From contig VGXS01000036.1 of the NCBI GenBank assembly GCA_016873225.1, positions 1 to 35,090 on the forward strand: a DNA stretch of 35,090 nucleotides, in the 5' to 3' direction. This document shows positions 25,620 through 35,010 of the stretch, one piece after another; within the stretch, counting starts at the first letter, position 1; each line of letters starts with the position of its first letter. Source of the DNA: Planctomycetota bacterium (GTDB taxonomy: Bacteria > Planctomycetota > Planctomycetia > Gemmatales > Gemmataceae). The notes under the pieces were generated by a model. The model had not been told where the DNA came from. It searched no databases and was given only the letters and a program-made list of their open reading frames with translations. Made by a program: the position numbers and the translations under genes.

Positions 25620-28094
25620 ATGGCCATCTCGCCCGCCGGGCGACTTTCCCGCCGATTGGTCACCGCCCTGGCCCTGGTTCTTTCCGCGACACTCACGCCC
25701 CTGTCAGCCTTGGCCATCTCGCCTTCCCTCGGCGGGATTTCACCCAGGGGCATCCAGCGCGGAACCGAGACGGAGGTGACCTTGTCAGGCGCCCGTTTGG
25801 GCGATGCCAAGGAACTTCTCCTTTATTCCCCCGGTCTTCAGGTCACCAAGCTTCAGGCCGTTGGGGAAAACCAGGTCAAGGCCACGCTCAAGGTGTCCCC
25901 CGATTGCGTTCTCGGTGAAAAGACGCTGCGCCTGCGCACGGCCACGGGTGTCACCGAGATGCGCACGCTCTGGGTTGGCGCCCTGCCGACCGTCGAGGAA
26001 AAGGAACCCAATTCCGATTTCACGGCTCCCCAAAAGATTCCGCTGAATGTCACCGTCACCGGCGTCGTGACCAGCGAGGATGTTGATTACTACGCCGTGG
26101 ATCTCAAGAAGGGCCAGAGGTTGGCCGTTGAGGTCGAGGGAATGCGCCTCGGCGGCACCTTCTTCGACCCCTATGTCGCCATCCTCGACTCCAAGCGTTT
26201 CGAGATGGCCGCCAGTGACGACAACCCGTCCGTGGGGCAGGATGCCATGACCAGCATCGTGGCCCCTGCCGATGGCACCTACATCGTTCAGGTGCGCGAG
26301 ACCAGTTATGGTGGCAATGGCGGCTGCGCCTATCGCCTCCATGTCGGTTCATTCCCCAGGCCGACCTCGCTGGTTCCCGCGGGCGGCAGGCCGGGCGAGG
26401 AAGTCGATGTGACTTTCATCGGCGACGCCGCCGGTCCCTTTGTCCGTCGCGTCAAGGTTCCCGCCGACGCCGGAGTTTCCTACCGCCTGCACGCCGAGGA
26501 TGCCGGTGGTATTTCTCCATCGGGCCTGGCCTTCAGGGTGATCGACCTTCCCAATGCCATCGAAAAGGAACCCAATGACACGCCCGATACTGCCACGCCG
26601 GCGACGGGTGCCTTGGCCTTCAACGGAGTGATCGAAAAGGCTGGGGATGTCGATTGCTTTAAGTTCGCGGGCAAGAAGGGACAGGTCTTTGATGTCCATT
26701 GTTATGCCCGCAGGATCGGTTCGCCCTTGGATCCGATCATGACGCTGGCCGTTGCTGGCGGAAATCCGTTCGCCACCAACGATGACTCCGGCGGCCCCGA
26801 CAGCTACTTCCAGGTGACCTTGCCGGATGACAAGGAATATGTGCTCGCGATTTCGGATCACCTCAAGAAAGGTGGAGCCAACTACCACTACCGGGTCGAG
26901 ATGACCACCGTTTCGCCGAAAACCACGCTGAGCATTCCGAGGGTTGCCCAGAATTCCCAGGAGCGTCAGCCTTGGGTTGTTCATCGCGGTAACAGGATGG
27001 CCAGTCTTGTGACGGTTTCCAGGAACGGATGGGGTGGCGAGGCTGTCTTTGCCGCCAACGGGCTTCCCGCGGGGATGTCGATTGTTGCCGAACCGGTTCC
27101 TGCCAACTTGGATGTCGTTCCCGTGGTGTTCGAGGCCGCCCCGCAGGCCGCCGTCACCGGGAACCTGGCCTCCCTCGAGGCGAAACCCGTTGATCCGAAG
27201 TTCGCTGATGTGAAGTCCGGATTTTCCCAGGTCGCGGATTTGATCGTCAACAACCCGGGCCAATCGATCTATTGGAAAACCGAGGTGAGCAAGCTTGCCT
27301 GCGTGGTGGCGGACGAAGTTCCTTTCAAGATCTCCGTTGTCCAGCCGAAGGCTCCCATCGTTCAAAACGGATCCATGCAACTCAAGGTGGTCGTTGAGCG
27401 CAAGGACGGCTTTACCGCCCCGGTGACGGTCTACTCGCTGTTCAATCCTCCCGGGCTCAACACGCAGAGCTCATCCACGATTCCTGAAAAGGGAACCGAA
27501 ACCACCTTGGCTATGAACGCAGCGGCGAACGCCCAGACCAGGAAATGGAAAACAGCCGTGCTTGCCAGCGCGGCCGTCAACGGCGGCCCAGCCTGGGTTT
27601 CATCCCAGTTGTTTGAGATCGAGGTTGCGGCTCCATACTTCGCCTTCGCGATGGAGCGGGCCGCGGTGGAGCAGGGCAAGGAAACCGAGATCCCCTGCAA
27701 GATCACCATGAATTCCCCGATACCTTCAAACGCCAAGGTCAAGCTCATGGGTCTTCCCACCAAGGTCACGGCCCCTGAACTGGAACTCACCAAGGACACC
27801 AAGGAACTTCTGTTCAAGCTGCAGGTCGATCCGGCATCTCCCGCCGGGCAGCACCGCAATATATTCTGTCAGGCCGTGGTGACCGTGAATGGAGAGCCGG
27901 TTGTTCACAATGTGGGAACCACCGAGTTGCGCATAGACAAACCCTTGCCGGTGAAGGTGGCCACAGTCGCCCCGACACCCATGCCGATGTCCAAACCGGC
28001 CGCCCAGCCGGCCCAGCCGATGGAAAAGCGCCTGACCCGTCTCGAGAAACTACGGCTCGAGCAGGCGGAACGCGAAAAGAACATGAACAAGTGA
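25620..28094 (+). CDS. Exported PPC-domain protein
   Basis: 824 aa. Leader RLSRRLVTALALVLSATLTP with a cut near SALA. Next comes an IPT/TIG-like strand-rich segment (~30-115; GGISPRGIQRGTETEVTLSG), then two bacterial pre-peptidase C-terminal (PPC) domains: ~124-243 beginning KEPNSD, with DVDYYAV, and ~314-430 beginning KEPNDT, with GDVDCFKF. The remaining ~350 residues look like Ig-like beta domains. The tail is proline-rich and ends in a charged helix (RLTRLEKLRLEQAEREK). ATG 25620 has GGAG 8 nt upstream; the earlier ATG at 25593 overlaps the hairpin region. PPC domains usually mediate binding; no catalytic domain is seen. Likely an extracytoplasmic scaffold for its operon partners. Confidence 0.88.
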   Translation: MAISPAGRLSRRLVTALALVLSATLTPLSALAISPSLGGISPRGIQRGTETEVTLSGARLGDAKELLLYSPGLQVTKLQAVGENQVKATLKVSPDCVLGEKTLRLRTATGVTEMRTLWVGALPTVEEKEPNSDFTAPQKIPLNVTVTGVVTSEDVDYYAVDLKKGQRLAVEVEGMRLGGTFFDPYVAILDSKRFEMAASDDNPSVGQDAMTSIVAPADGTYIVQVRETSYGGNGGCAYRLHVGSFPRPTSLVPAGGRPGEEVDVTFIGDAAGPFVRRVKVPADAGVSYRLHAEDAGGISPSGLAFRVIDLPNAIEKEPNDTPDTATPATGALAFNGVIEKAGDVDCFKFAGKKGQVFDVHCYARRIGSPLDPIMTLAVAGGNPFATNDDSGGPDSYFQVTLPDDKEYVLAISDHLKKGGANYHYRVEMTTVSPKTTLSIPRVAQNSQERQPWVVHRGNRMASLVTVSRNGWGGEAVFAANGLPAGMSIVAEPVPANLDVVPVVFEAAPQAAVTGNLASLEAKPVDPKFADVKSGFSQVADLIVNNPGQSIYWKTEVSKLACVVADEVPFKISVVQPKAPIVQNGSMQLKVVVERKDGFTAPVTVYSLFNPPGLNTQSSSTIPEKGTETTLAMNAAANAQTRKWKTAVLASAAVNGGPAWVSSQLFEIEVAAPYFAFAMERAAVEQGKETEIPCKITMNSPIPSNAKVKLMGLPTKVTAPELELTKDTKELLFKLQVDPASPAGQHRNIFCQAVVTVNGEPVVHNVGTTELRIDKPLPVKVATVAPTPMPMSKPAAQPAQPMEKRLTRLEKLRLEQAEREKNMNK

Positions 28095-28110
28095 CTGGCG
28101 ACAGGAGACG

Positions 28111-30573
28111 ATGATGACACACCTTTCTTTGGCCATCGCCACCTTTCTGGTCGCATCACAGGCTCCGGCCAAGCCTGTTGCCGCCGCTGTGATCCCCGCC
28201 GCACCGGCGCCCGCCAGGCAGGTCACCGGTTTGTCGATCTTTCCACCTGACATCCAGTTGGCCACCAAGCGATCCAAGCAGGTGGTGGTGGTGCAGGCCT
28301 CTTACAGCGACGGCATCACCGAGGATGTCACCTCCAAGTGCAACCTTCGGCTTGAGAATGCCGCGCTCGCGACATTGCAGGGCCAGACCATTCTTCCCGT
28401 GGCCGATGGCACTACCCGGGTGATGGCTGATTTCGGAGGAAAGTCCGCCGCGGCGCCGATGGTCGTTTCCCAGGCTGCCGAGGAGCGCCAGATCAGCTTC
28501 AAGCTCGATGTCATGCCAATCTTCATGCGAACCGGATGCAACACCGGTGGCTGTCATGGCGCCGCCCGCGGCAAGGATGGTTTCCGCCTTTCACTCTTTG
28601 GCTTCGACCCTGATGGCGACCATCATCGGCTTACCCGTGAACTGAACGGACGCCGCCTCAACATGGCGGTTCCTTCCTCGAGCCTTCTCTTGGAAAAGGG
28701 TGCCGGCAAGGTGGCGCACACCGGCGGCCAGCGCTTCGCCGAAAACGACGAATACTGGCAAACCATCGTCCGCTGGGTCGAGGCTGACGCGCCTGCCGAC
28801 CCCGCGACTGTCGCGACATGCGTCGCCGTCGACCTGTACCCCAAGACGGGCGTCCTCAATGGCAAGGGGGCCACCCAGCGCATGACGGTGAAGGCCAAGT
28901 ACAGCGATGGCACCACCCGCGATGTGACGCATCTGGCCCTGTTCCTGTCAAGCAATGATGCCAGCGCCAAGATCGCTCCCGACGGCCTTGTGACCGCCGG
29001 CGACCGTGGCGAGGCGTTCGTCATGGCCCGATTCTTCACCTTCACCGTCGGCAGTCCGGTGATCGTGCTGCCCAAGGATTACCAGTTCTCCTTCCCTGCC
29101 ACCCCCGAAGCGAACTATGTCGACACCCTCGTCAACAACAAGCTTCGCAACCTTCGCATCGCGCCCTCCGGCGCGTGCTCAGACGAGGCGTTCCTCCGCC
29201 GGGTCTACCTCGACATGATCGGCATCCTGCCCAACCCCGAGGAATACGCCCGGTTCATGGGAAATGGTTCCCCCAACAAGCGGGAGGAACTGGTTGACGA
29301 ACTCCTTGGCCGCAAGGAATTCGCCGAACTGTGGGTGCTCAAGTGGGCCGAACTTCTGCAGATCCGCAGTTCGAATCAGGTCAGTTACAAGGCGACGCTG
29401 CTTTATTACAACTGGCTGCAGGACAAGATCGCCCGCAATGTGCCCGTGAATGAATGGGTCCAGGAACTTCTTGGCGCCTCAGGCGGCACATTCAAGAATC
29501 CGGCGACCAACTATTACCAGAACGAAACCGACATCCTGAAGGTCACCGAGAATGTGGCCCAGGTGTTCATGGGAATGCGGATCCAGTGCGCCCAGTGCCA
29601 CAACCATCCGTTCGACCGCTGGACCATGGACGACTACTACGGTTTCATGTCGTTCTTTACCCAGATTGGCCGCAAGGGAACCGATGATCCACGCGAAACC
29701 GTGGTGTTCAACTCGGGTTCCGGCGATGCCCGACACCCTGTTGGGAACAGGGTCATGGCGCCCAAGTTCCTCGGTGGCGTCGCGCCGGAGACCAAGGGCA
29801 AGGATCGCCGGGCCGTGATGTCCGAATGGATCGCCTCTCCCGAGAATCCTTACTTCGCCACGAATGTCTCCAACATTGTCTGGGCCCACTTCTTCGGGAC
29901 CGGGATCATCAACGAGGTCGATGATGTGCGGGTCAGCAACCCGCCCTCCAACGCGGAACTGCTGGCTGAATTGGGCAAGAGGTTCACCGGCTACAAGTAC
30001 GATTTCAAGAAGTTGATCCGCGACATCTGCGTTTCGAAGACCTATCAAAGGGCAAGCCATACCAACGCTTCCAACGAGCAGGACACGCGCAACTTCTCCC
30101 ACGCCGCCATCCGTCGCATCAAGGCCGAGACTTTCCTCGACTGCATCAGCCAGGTGACGGAAACCCGCAACAAGTTCCCCGGGCTTCCCCTTGGCGCGCG
30201 GGCCGTGCAGATCGCCGATGGCGCCGTCAGCAACTACTTCCTCACCACATTCGGTCGCGCCACCCGCGAGACGGTCTGCGCCTGCGAGGTGAGGCTTGAG
30301 CCCACCCTGTCGCAGTCGTTGCACCTGCTCAATGGCGACACCACCGGCCAGCGCATTCGCTCGGGCAACCTGATCTCCAAGAGATTGACCGAAAAGAAGG
30401 AAGCTCCCGAGATCATTGATGAAGTCTTCATTCGTTGCCTGGCCCGCAGGCCGACCGACGCCGAGAAGCAAAAGCTCATGGCGATGGTCGCCACGGATAC
30501 AGACAAGAAAAAGGCCCTGGAAGATGTGTTTTGGGCCGTTTTAAACTCCCGCGAGTTCATGTTCAATCACTAA
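28111..30573 (+). CDS. DUF1549/DUF1553 protein with Ig-like and haem motifs (copy 1)
   Basis: 820 aa. After a leader (HLSLAIATFLVASQAPA), two Big2-like Ig domains are recognisable at about 37-120 (YSDGITEDVTSKCNL) and 240-325 (YSDGTTRDVTHLALF). Between them lies FKLDVMPIFMRTGCNTGGCHG with a CX4CH motif at 143-149. DUF1549 (PSCyt2) follows, with CAQCHNHPFDRW (CxxCH 493-497), then DUF1553 (PSD1) to the end, finishing NSREFMFNH, a terminal pattern shared with copy 2 at 33 kb. Two putative haem c sites imply an exported redox protein. ATG 28111 or 28114 (AGGAG upstream). It begins 16 bp after the PPC gene. Biological role is unknown. Confidence 0.93.
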   Translation: MMTHLSLAIATFLVASQAPAKPVAAAVIPAAPAPARQVTGLSIFPPDIQLATKRSKQVVVVQASYSDGITEDVTSKCNLRLENAALATLQGQTILPVADGTTRVMADFGGKSAAAPMVVSQAAEERQISFKLDVMPIFMRTGCNTGGCHGAARGKDGFRLSLFGFDPDGDHHRLTRELNGRRLNMAVPSSSLLLEKGAGKVAHTGGQRFAENDEYWQTIVRWVEADAPADPATVATCVAVDLYPKTGVLNGKGATQRMTVKAKYSDGTTRDVTHLALFLSSNDASAKIAPDGLVTAGDRGEAFVMARFFTFTVGSPVIVLPKDYQFSFPATPEANYVDTLVNNKLRNLRIAPSGACSDEAFLRRVYLDMIGILPNPEEYARFMGNGSPNKREELVDELLGRKEFAELWVLKWAELLQIRSSNQVSYKATLLYYNWLQDKIARNVPVNEWVQELLGASGGTFKNPATNYYQNETDILKVTENVAQVFMGMRIQCAQCHNHPFDRWTMDDYYGFMSFFTQIGRKGTDDPRETVVFNSGSGDARHPVGNRVMAPKFLGGVAPETKGKDRRAVMSEWIASPENPYFATNVSNIVWAHFFGTGIINEVDDVRVSNPPSNAELLAELGKRFTGYKYDFKKLIRDICVSKTYQRASHTNASNEQDTRNFSHAAIRRIKAETFLDCISQVTETRNKFPGLPLGARAVQIADGAVSNYFLTTFGRATRETVCACEVRLEPTLSQSLHLLNGDTTGQRIRSGNLISKRLTEKKEAPEIIDEVFIRCLARRPTDAEKQKLMAMVATDTDKKKALEDVFWAVLNSREFMFNH

Positions 30574-30574
30574 C

Positions 30575-30590
30575 GGGCCGTCTTCGGCCC
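30575..30590 (+). terminator. Hairpin after DUF1549/DUF1553 copy 1
   Basis: GGGCCG-TCTT-CGGCCC, a 6-bp perfect stem with a tetraloop, directly after the TAA stop and followed by only two Ts. Possibly a weak terminator or mRNA-processing stem inside the operon. Confidence 0.4.
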
Positions 30591-30624
30591 TTCCGTCCGA
30601 CTTGACACCGCCGGAACGATCGCC

Positions 30625-32664
30625 ATGACTCCCTGCGTTTTTCTCGTGTCCCTGGCCATGGGGCAATCGCCCGCCAAGCTCAATTACGAGCAGCATGTAC
30701 TGCCGTTCCTGATGGAAAAGTGCGGCAACTGCCACTCCGCCGACAAGAAGCGCGGCGGCCTGGTCGTTACCAACTACCAGAAGATCATGGAAGGCGGCAG
30801 TTCCGGCGCCGTCATCAAGCCGGGGGATCCGGAAAAGTCATCGCTCTACATGACCACGGCGCACAAGGCCGAGCCGGTGATGCCGCCAATGTCGCCCAAG
30901 GTCGCTGAGGACAAGATCGAGCTCATTCGCGCGTGGATCGCCTCGGGCGCCCCCGAGAACTCCGGAAGCAAGGTTTTGGCCGCCGGCCCCAAGACGGAAA
31001 TCGGATTGGCCTCGATCGTCCGCGGGCGTCCCTCCGGCCCTCCTCCCATGCCGGCCAAGCCGCTCGCCCAGGATCCCTTTGTCCGTTCCAGGAGAGCCGA
31101 TGCCGTTCTGGCCTTAGCCTCCAATCCTTGGTCGCCCCTGGTGGCCATCGGCGGCCAGAGGCAGGTCCTGCTTTACAACGGCGACACCCAGGACTTCATC
31201 GGAGCCATTCCCTATCCCGAAGGTGTTCCCACCGTCGTCAAGTTCAGCCGCAATGGCAGCCTGCTGCTGGTGGCCGGAGGCCGCGGAAGCGCCCTTGGCA
31301 AGGTGGCGATTTACAATGTCGCCACCGGTGAGCGCGTCACCACGATCGGCGCCGAAAGCGACACGATACTGGCCGCTGACATCAGCCCCGACCAGTCGCT
31401 TGTGGCCATCGGCGGGCCCGGCAAGATCCTCCGCATTCACTCCACCAAGGATGGAAAGCTGCTTCACGAGGTCAAGAAGCACACCGACTGGATCACGGCG
31501 ATGGAATTCAGCCCCGATGGCGTGCTCCTGGCCACCGGCGACCGCAGTTCCGGCGTGGTGGTATGGGAGGCGTTCACGGGCCGCGAGTATTTCAACCTTC
31601 GCGGACACACCGCGGCCATCACCGAGATCAGTTGGCGCCAGGACAGCAATTTCGTGATCAGTTCCTCCGAGGATGGTACCGTTCGCCAATGGGAAATGGA
31701 AAACGGCCACCAGGTGAGGTCGTGGGCCGCCCACGCCGGTGGTGCCCTTGGCGCCCGTTACGGGATGGACGGCCGCATTGTTTCCGCCGGGCGCGACAAG
31801 ACCGTGAAGCTTTGGGATGGCACCGGCACCGCCCAGAAATCCTTCCCCGTGATGGCCGACCTCGCCCTGCGCGCGACCCTGACGCATGACGGAGCCAGGG
31901 TCATTGCCGGTGATTGGACCGGCACCGTCGCGGTGTTCTCATCCGCCGATGCCAAGAAAACCGGCGAACTCTCCGCCAATCCCCTGCCCGTGGCCGAACG
32001 GATCGGCCAGTTGTCCAAAGTTCTCGCGGAGCGTCAGGCCGCCGCTGACGCCGCCGCCAAGGTCGAGAAGGCCTCCCGCGACGCCTTGGCCGCCGCCACC
32101 ACGGAACTGGCCGCCGCCCAAAAAGCCTTGCAGGAAATGCCAGCCCAAAGCCGTATGGCCCAGGAGCAACTTGCCAAGTTGCAGGCCGACCTCAAGGCGA
32201 TTCAGGCCCAGCAGGTGGGGCAGCAGGCCCAGGCCGACGCCCGCCAGATGGTTCTTGGGGAACTGCGCCTGTCGGTGACGCGGATTCAGGAAGCCTCGAA
32301 GAAGACGCCGGCCAACCCGGCCGGCCCCGTGGCGGCCCAGCTGGCGGCGACTTACATCACCCATGTGGAAAAAGAGGCCCGCGAGCATGCCCAAGCCGCC
32401 GCTGCCACCGCCGCCAAGGTGGCTCCCGCCCAGAAAATGATCACCGATCTGCAGGCCCAGGTGGCTTCCCGTACCCAAGCCGCCGCGGCGTTGCCCAAAA
32501 GGGTTGAGGCCCTTCAGGCCGCCATCAAGGTGATCAACATGCGTCTCCCCGCGGAAACCGCCGCCAATCAGGAGGCCCAGAACCTGCTCAAGCATGCCAA
32601 TGATTCCCTGGCCCGCGCCAAGTCATTTCAGGTTTCCGCGACGGTGCCCCCCTCCAAGCCCTGA
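30625..32664 (+). CDS. Cytochrome c (PSCyt1)-WD40-coiled coil protein
   Basis: 679 aa fusion. N-terminus is a planctomycete-type cytochrome c domain: LNYEQHVLPFLMEKCGNCHS with CxxCH at 33-37 and a likely axial Met in EPVMPPM near residue 90. Residues ~140-430 are WD40 repeats (ITAMEFSPDGVLLATGDRSS, then SSEDGTVRQWEM, DKTVKLWDGTG), forming a propeller. Residues ~450-665 are Ala/Gln/Glu/Lys-rich heptad-like coiled coil. The leader (CVFLVSLAMGQS) lacks basic residues, so either export is atypical or the true start differs; no ribosome-binding site is obvious before ATG 30625. It follows the DUF1549/DUF1553 gene after a hairpin. Probable extracytoplasmic haem protein with a protein-interaction propeller. 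Confidence 0.87.
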   Translation: MTPCVFLVSLAMGQSPAKLNYEQHVLPFLMEKCGNCHSADKKRGGLVVTNYQKIMEGGSSGAVIKPGDPEKSSLYMTTAHKAEPVMPPMSPKVAEDKIELIRAWIASGAPENSGSKVLAAGPKTEIGLASIVRGRPSGPPPMPAKPLAQDPFVRSRRADAVLALASNPWSPLVAIGGQRQVLLYNGDTQDFIGAIPYPEGVPTVVKFSRNGSLLLVAGGRGSALGKVAIYNVATGERVTTIGAESDTILAADISPDQSLVAIGGPGKILRIHSTKDGKLLHEVKKHTDWITAMEFSPDGVLLATGDRSSGVVVWEAFTGREYFNLRGHTAAITEISWRQDSNFVISSSEDGTVRQWEMENGHQVRSWAAHAGGALGARYGMDGRIVSAGRDKTVKLWDGTGTAQKSFPVMADLALRATLTHDGARVIAGDWTGTVAVFSSADAKKTGELSANPLPVAERIGQLSKVLAERQAAADAAAKVEKASRDALAAATTELAAAQKALQEMPAQSRMAQEQLAKLQADLKAIQAQQVGQQAQADARQMVLGELRLSVTRIQEASKKTPANPAGPVAAQLAATYITHVEKEAREHAQAAAATAAKVAPAQKMITDLQAQVASRTQAAAALPKRVEALQAAIKVINMRLPAETAANQEAQNLLKHANDSLARAKSFQVSATVPPSKP

Positions 32665-32740
32665 ATTCCCGGCACTTCCCGGTTTTCATCCCGGCTGATA
32701 ACATTGGGTTTTTGAAACTGCCGAATCTGGAGCCAGTGTC

Positions 32741-32980
32741 ATGGGTGTTCGTCGCGACCGTCTCGACTTGTGGATTGCCGATCAGGTGGCTTCCCGCCGC
32801 GACAACAGCCCGGCCAAGGTCGCTGAGCGGGTTCGCAGGCTCGCCAGGCTCAAGAAGGCGATCTCCGAGGGCAAGTTTCCCTACATCCCCACCGTCCAAA
32901 GCTGGATCAGCGCCGAAACAGGCGTGCCTTTTTCCCAGCTCACGGCCGATGAGGTTGGGAAGTGGGCCAAATCGCTGTAA
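32741..32980 (+). CDS. Small conserved-looking hypothetical protein
   Basis: 79 aa, not recognised. It is basic, with a helical N-terminal half (RVRRLARLKKAISEGK) and a tail PFSQLTADEVGKWAKSL, without leader or membrane helix, so it is cytosolic. GGAG lies 8 nt before ATG 32741, and it sits alone between two large exported proteins with 76- and 170-bp gaps. The translation lacks low-complexity bias and no larger frame covers it, so I think it is real. It may be independently expressed. Could bind nucleic acid, but there is no motif to prove it. Confidence 0.6.
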   Translation: MGVRRDRLDLWIADQVASRRDNSPAKVAERVRRLARLKKAISEGKFPYIPTVQSWISAETGVPFSQLTADEVGKWAKSL

Positions 32981-33052
32981 TCACGACCTTTTGGCATGGC
33001 CCCGAGGGAACCAACCACAGGTTCCGGCCGTCCTAAGATTGTCAGGTTCTCT

Positions 33053-33081
33053 TTGACTTGAACGGCCCTTCGGCGTTCAAT
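33053..33081 (+). promoter_or_regulatory. Putative promoter for DUF1549/DUF1553 copy 2
   Basis: TTGACT (33053-33058), exactly 17 nt, then TTCAAT (33076-33081), about 70 nt before the ATG. It suggests the last gene has its own promoter in addition to any read-through. Confidence 0.45.
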
Positions 33082-33112
33082 ATCCGCAGGAATCCGTTTC
33101 CGATATTTCTCC

Positions 33113-33129
33113 CCCCGGTTCAACCGGGG
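33113..33129 (+). promoter_or_regulatory. Leader hairpin before DUF1549/DUF1553 copy 2
   Basis: CCCCGG-TTCAA-CCGGGG, a 6-bp perfect stem with 5-nt loop, between the putative promoter and the GGGAG ribosome-binding site. It could modulate translation or be the end of an upstream transcript. Confidence 0.35.
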
Positions 33130-33150
33130 CCTTCACGGGAGTGATTCGCC

Positions 33151-34989
33151 ATGGCACAGTCAATCCGTCGCAGCTTGGGCTGGATGGTTTCAGGGTTGGC
33201 ATTCGCCGCCTTGATGGTGGCATTGGCCCCGGCTACCGGCGTGGTTCAGGCCCAGGATGCCAAGAAAAAGGAAGCCAAGGCCACCGCTGATGCCAAGGAG
33301 GAAGGCAAGGCTGGCAAGGAAAAGGAAGCCGGCAAGGAAAAGGAAGAACCCGAAGCCAAGGCGGGTGGCCCCATCCGGATTGAAACCCGCACCCAGACTT
33401 TGGTTGGCAAGCCCGAGGAAGTGAAGATCACCGGCGACGCGGTGAAGTTCATCAATGAGAAACTGCGCGCCGCCTGGACCGAGAACAAGGTCCAGCCCGC
33501 CCGTTTCGTCAGCGACTATGAGTTCATCCGCCGCGCCTCCCTCGACATCATCGGCCGCGTGGCGAAAACCGAGGAGATTCGCAAGTACCTCAATTATCCG
33601 ACAGCCAGCCGTCGCCCCCAGATCATCGAGGATCTCCTCGCCCATGAGGAATACCCCCGCCACTGGGCCTCCATGTGGTCCAACTGGCTCCTGAGCCGCT
33701 CGGGCGTTTTCGGCCGAGGCAAGTACCACAACGACCTGACCGTCTGGCTTGAGGACCAGTTCGCCCAGAATGTTCCCTACAACAAGCTGGTTTCCCAGCT
33801 GGTCACGGCCAAGGGCAAGAACACCGAGAATCCCGCCGTGAACTTCATCCTGGCGCATCTTGGTGAAAACACCCCCCAGGCCAAGCGGGCCGAGGAGGGG
33901 CAGTTTGAGATGGTGCCCATCACCTCGAGGATCACCAGGCTTTTCCTGGGCATGCAGCTCCAGTGCGCCCAGTGCCACGACCATCCGTTCAACAACGCCG
34001 TGACCCAGAAGCACTTCTGGGGCGTCAATGCCTTCCTGCGTCAGGTTGAGCGCGAGGGCACGCCTCCGATGGAGCGCGCCCGCATGATGACCTACCCGCC
34101 GCTCACCCTCGCTGAAAACAAGTCCGCCAACAGGGAAGGCCTCGTCTACTACGAGAAGCGCAACGGCGTGGTCCTTCCCACCAAGGCCACCTTCGTCAAC
34201 GGTTCCAAGTTGAAAACCACCGAAAGCGAGGGTCGTCGCGAGCAACTGTCGGCTTTCCTTGTGGAGCATGAGAACTTCCCCCGCGCCGTGACCAACCGCA
34301 TGTGGGGCGTCTTCTTCGGCCGCGGCTTCACGAATCCGGTCGATGATTTCAACGACCAGAATGTGCCTTCCCTGCCCGAACTGCTCGATGGGGTCGCCAC
34401 CAACTTCAAGCAGTACAACTATGACCTCAAGAGGCTCATCCGCTGGATTTGCAACAGCGACGCCTACCACCTCTCCTATGCGGCCAACAAGACCAACGAG
34501 AAGGCCGAGACCGACGGACTTTTCTCCCGCATGCAGCTCAAGAGCATGGCGCCTGAGCAACTCTTCGAATCCCTCATGGTGGCCACCAAGGCCGAGGCGG
34601 CCGAGTCGAAGGATGGTCGCCGCCAACTTCGCGACCGCTGGCTCGACAACCTTGTCAGTAACTTCGGTGACGACGAGGGCAACGAGGTCAACTTCAACGG
34701 CACCGTGGTCCAGGCCCTCCTCATGATGAATGGCGGCGACATCAACGACGCCATCGCCCGCAAGGACAAGGGCACCGTCTCCATGGCCTACGCCAAGGCC
34801 AAGGGCAATGCCCCGGGCGTGGTCAACGAACTGTTCCTCTCGGCGCTCAACAGGCCCGCCTCCCCCAAGGAGATGGCCTCGATCAGCCAGAAGCTGAAGC
34901 TCCGCATCGCCGACAAGGATCCGATGGCCCCGTATTACGACCTGTTCTGGGCGTTGCTCAATTCCAATGAGTTCCTGCTGAACCACTAA
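33151..34989 (+). CDS. DUF1549/DUF1553 protein (copy 2)
   Basis: 612 aa, shorter than copy 1 because the Ig-like domains and CX4CH region are absent. Leader MVSGLAFAALMVALAPATG with a cut near VQA (~35). Residues ~37-72 are a Lys/Glu/Ala low-complexity segment with a duplicated 18-bp unit. DUF1549 then spans ~90-300 (FIRRASLDIIGRV, then LQCAQCHDHPF with CxxCH at 272-276), and DUF1553 runs to the end (NRMWGVFFGRGFTNPVDD, then ALLNSNEFLLNH). GGGAG upstream supports ATG 33151. It appears to have its own promoter and a strong terminator, so it may be highly expressed. Exported, likely haem c-bearing, role unknown. Confidence 0.94.
   Translation: MAQSIRRSLGWMVSGLAFAALMVALAPATGVVQAQDAKKKEAKATADAKEEGKAGKEKEAGKEKEEPEAKAGGPIRIETRTQTLVGKPEEVKITGDAVKFINEKLRAAWTENKVQPARFVSDYEFIRRASLDIIGRVAKTEEIRKYLNYPTASRRPQIIEDLLAHEEYPRHWASMWSNWLLSRSGVFGRGKYHNDLTVWLEDQFAQNVPYNKLVSQLVTAKGKNTENPAVNFILAHLGENTPQAKRAEEGQFEMVPITSRITRLFLGMQLQCAQCHDHPFNNAVTQKHFWGVNAFLRQVEREGTPPMERARMMTYPPLTLAENKSANREGLVYYEKRNGVVLPTKATFVNGSKLKTTESEGRREQLSAFLVEHENFPRAVTNRMWGVFFGRGFTNPVDDFNDQNVPSLPELLDGVATNFKQYNYDLKRLIRWICNSDAYHLSYAANKTNEKAETDGLFSRMQLKSMAPEQLFESLMVATKAEAAESKDGRRQLRDRWLDNLVSNFGDDEGNEVNFNGTVVQALLMMNGGDINDAIARKDKGTVSMAYAKAKGNAPGVVNELFLSALNRPASPKEMASISQKLKLRIADKDPMAPYYDLFWALLNSNEFLLNH
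33313..33348 (+). repeat. Tandem duplication of an 18-bp unit
   Basis: Two adjacent 18-bp units, GGCAAGGAAAAGGAAGCC and GGCAAGGAAAAGGAAGAA, agree at 16 positions and encode GKEKEA and GKEKEE in the charged spacer after the leader of the DUF1549/DUF1553 protein. In frame, so spacer length could vary between strains. Confidence 0.8.
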
Positions 34990-35010
34990 GAAACAGGTAG
35001 GGTGGAATTC

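Noticed and set aside
33061..33075. Inverted-repeat-like GGCCCTTCGGC before DUF1549/DUF1553 copy 2 as a terminator
   Set aside because: The stem is too short and imperfect, has no T-run, and lies inside the better-supported promoter spacer.
33190..34986. Long open frame (598 codons) on the minus strand opposite DUF1549/DUF1553 copy 2
   Set aside because: It mirrors the real gene codon by codon, is His/Val/Gly-rich without any domain, and arises from strong GC bias at third positions.
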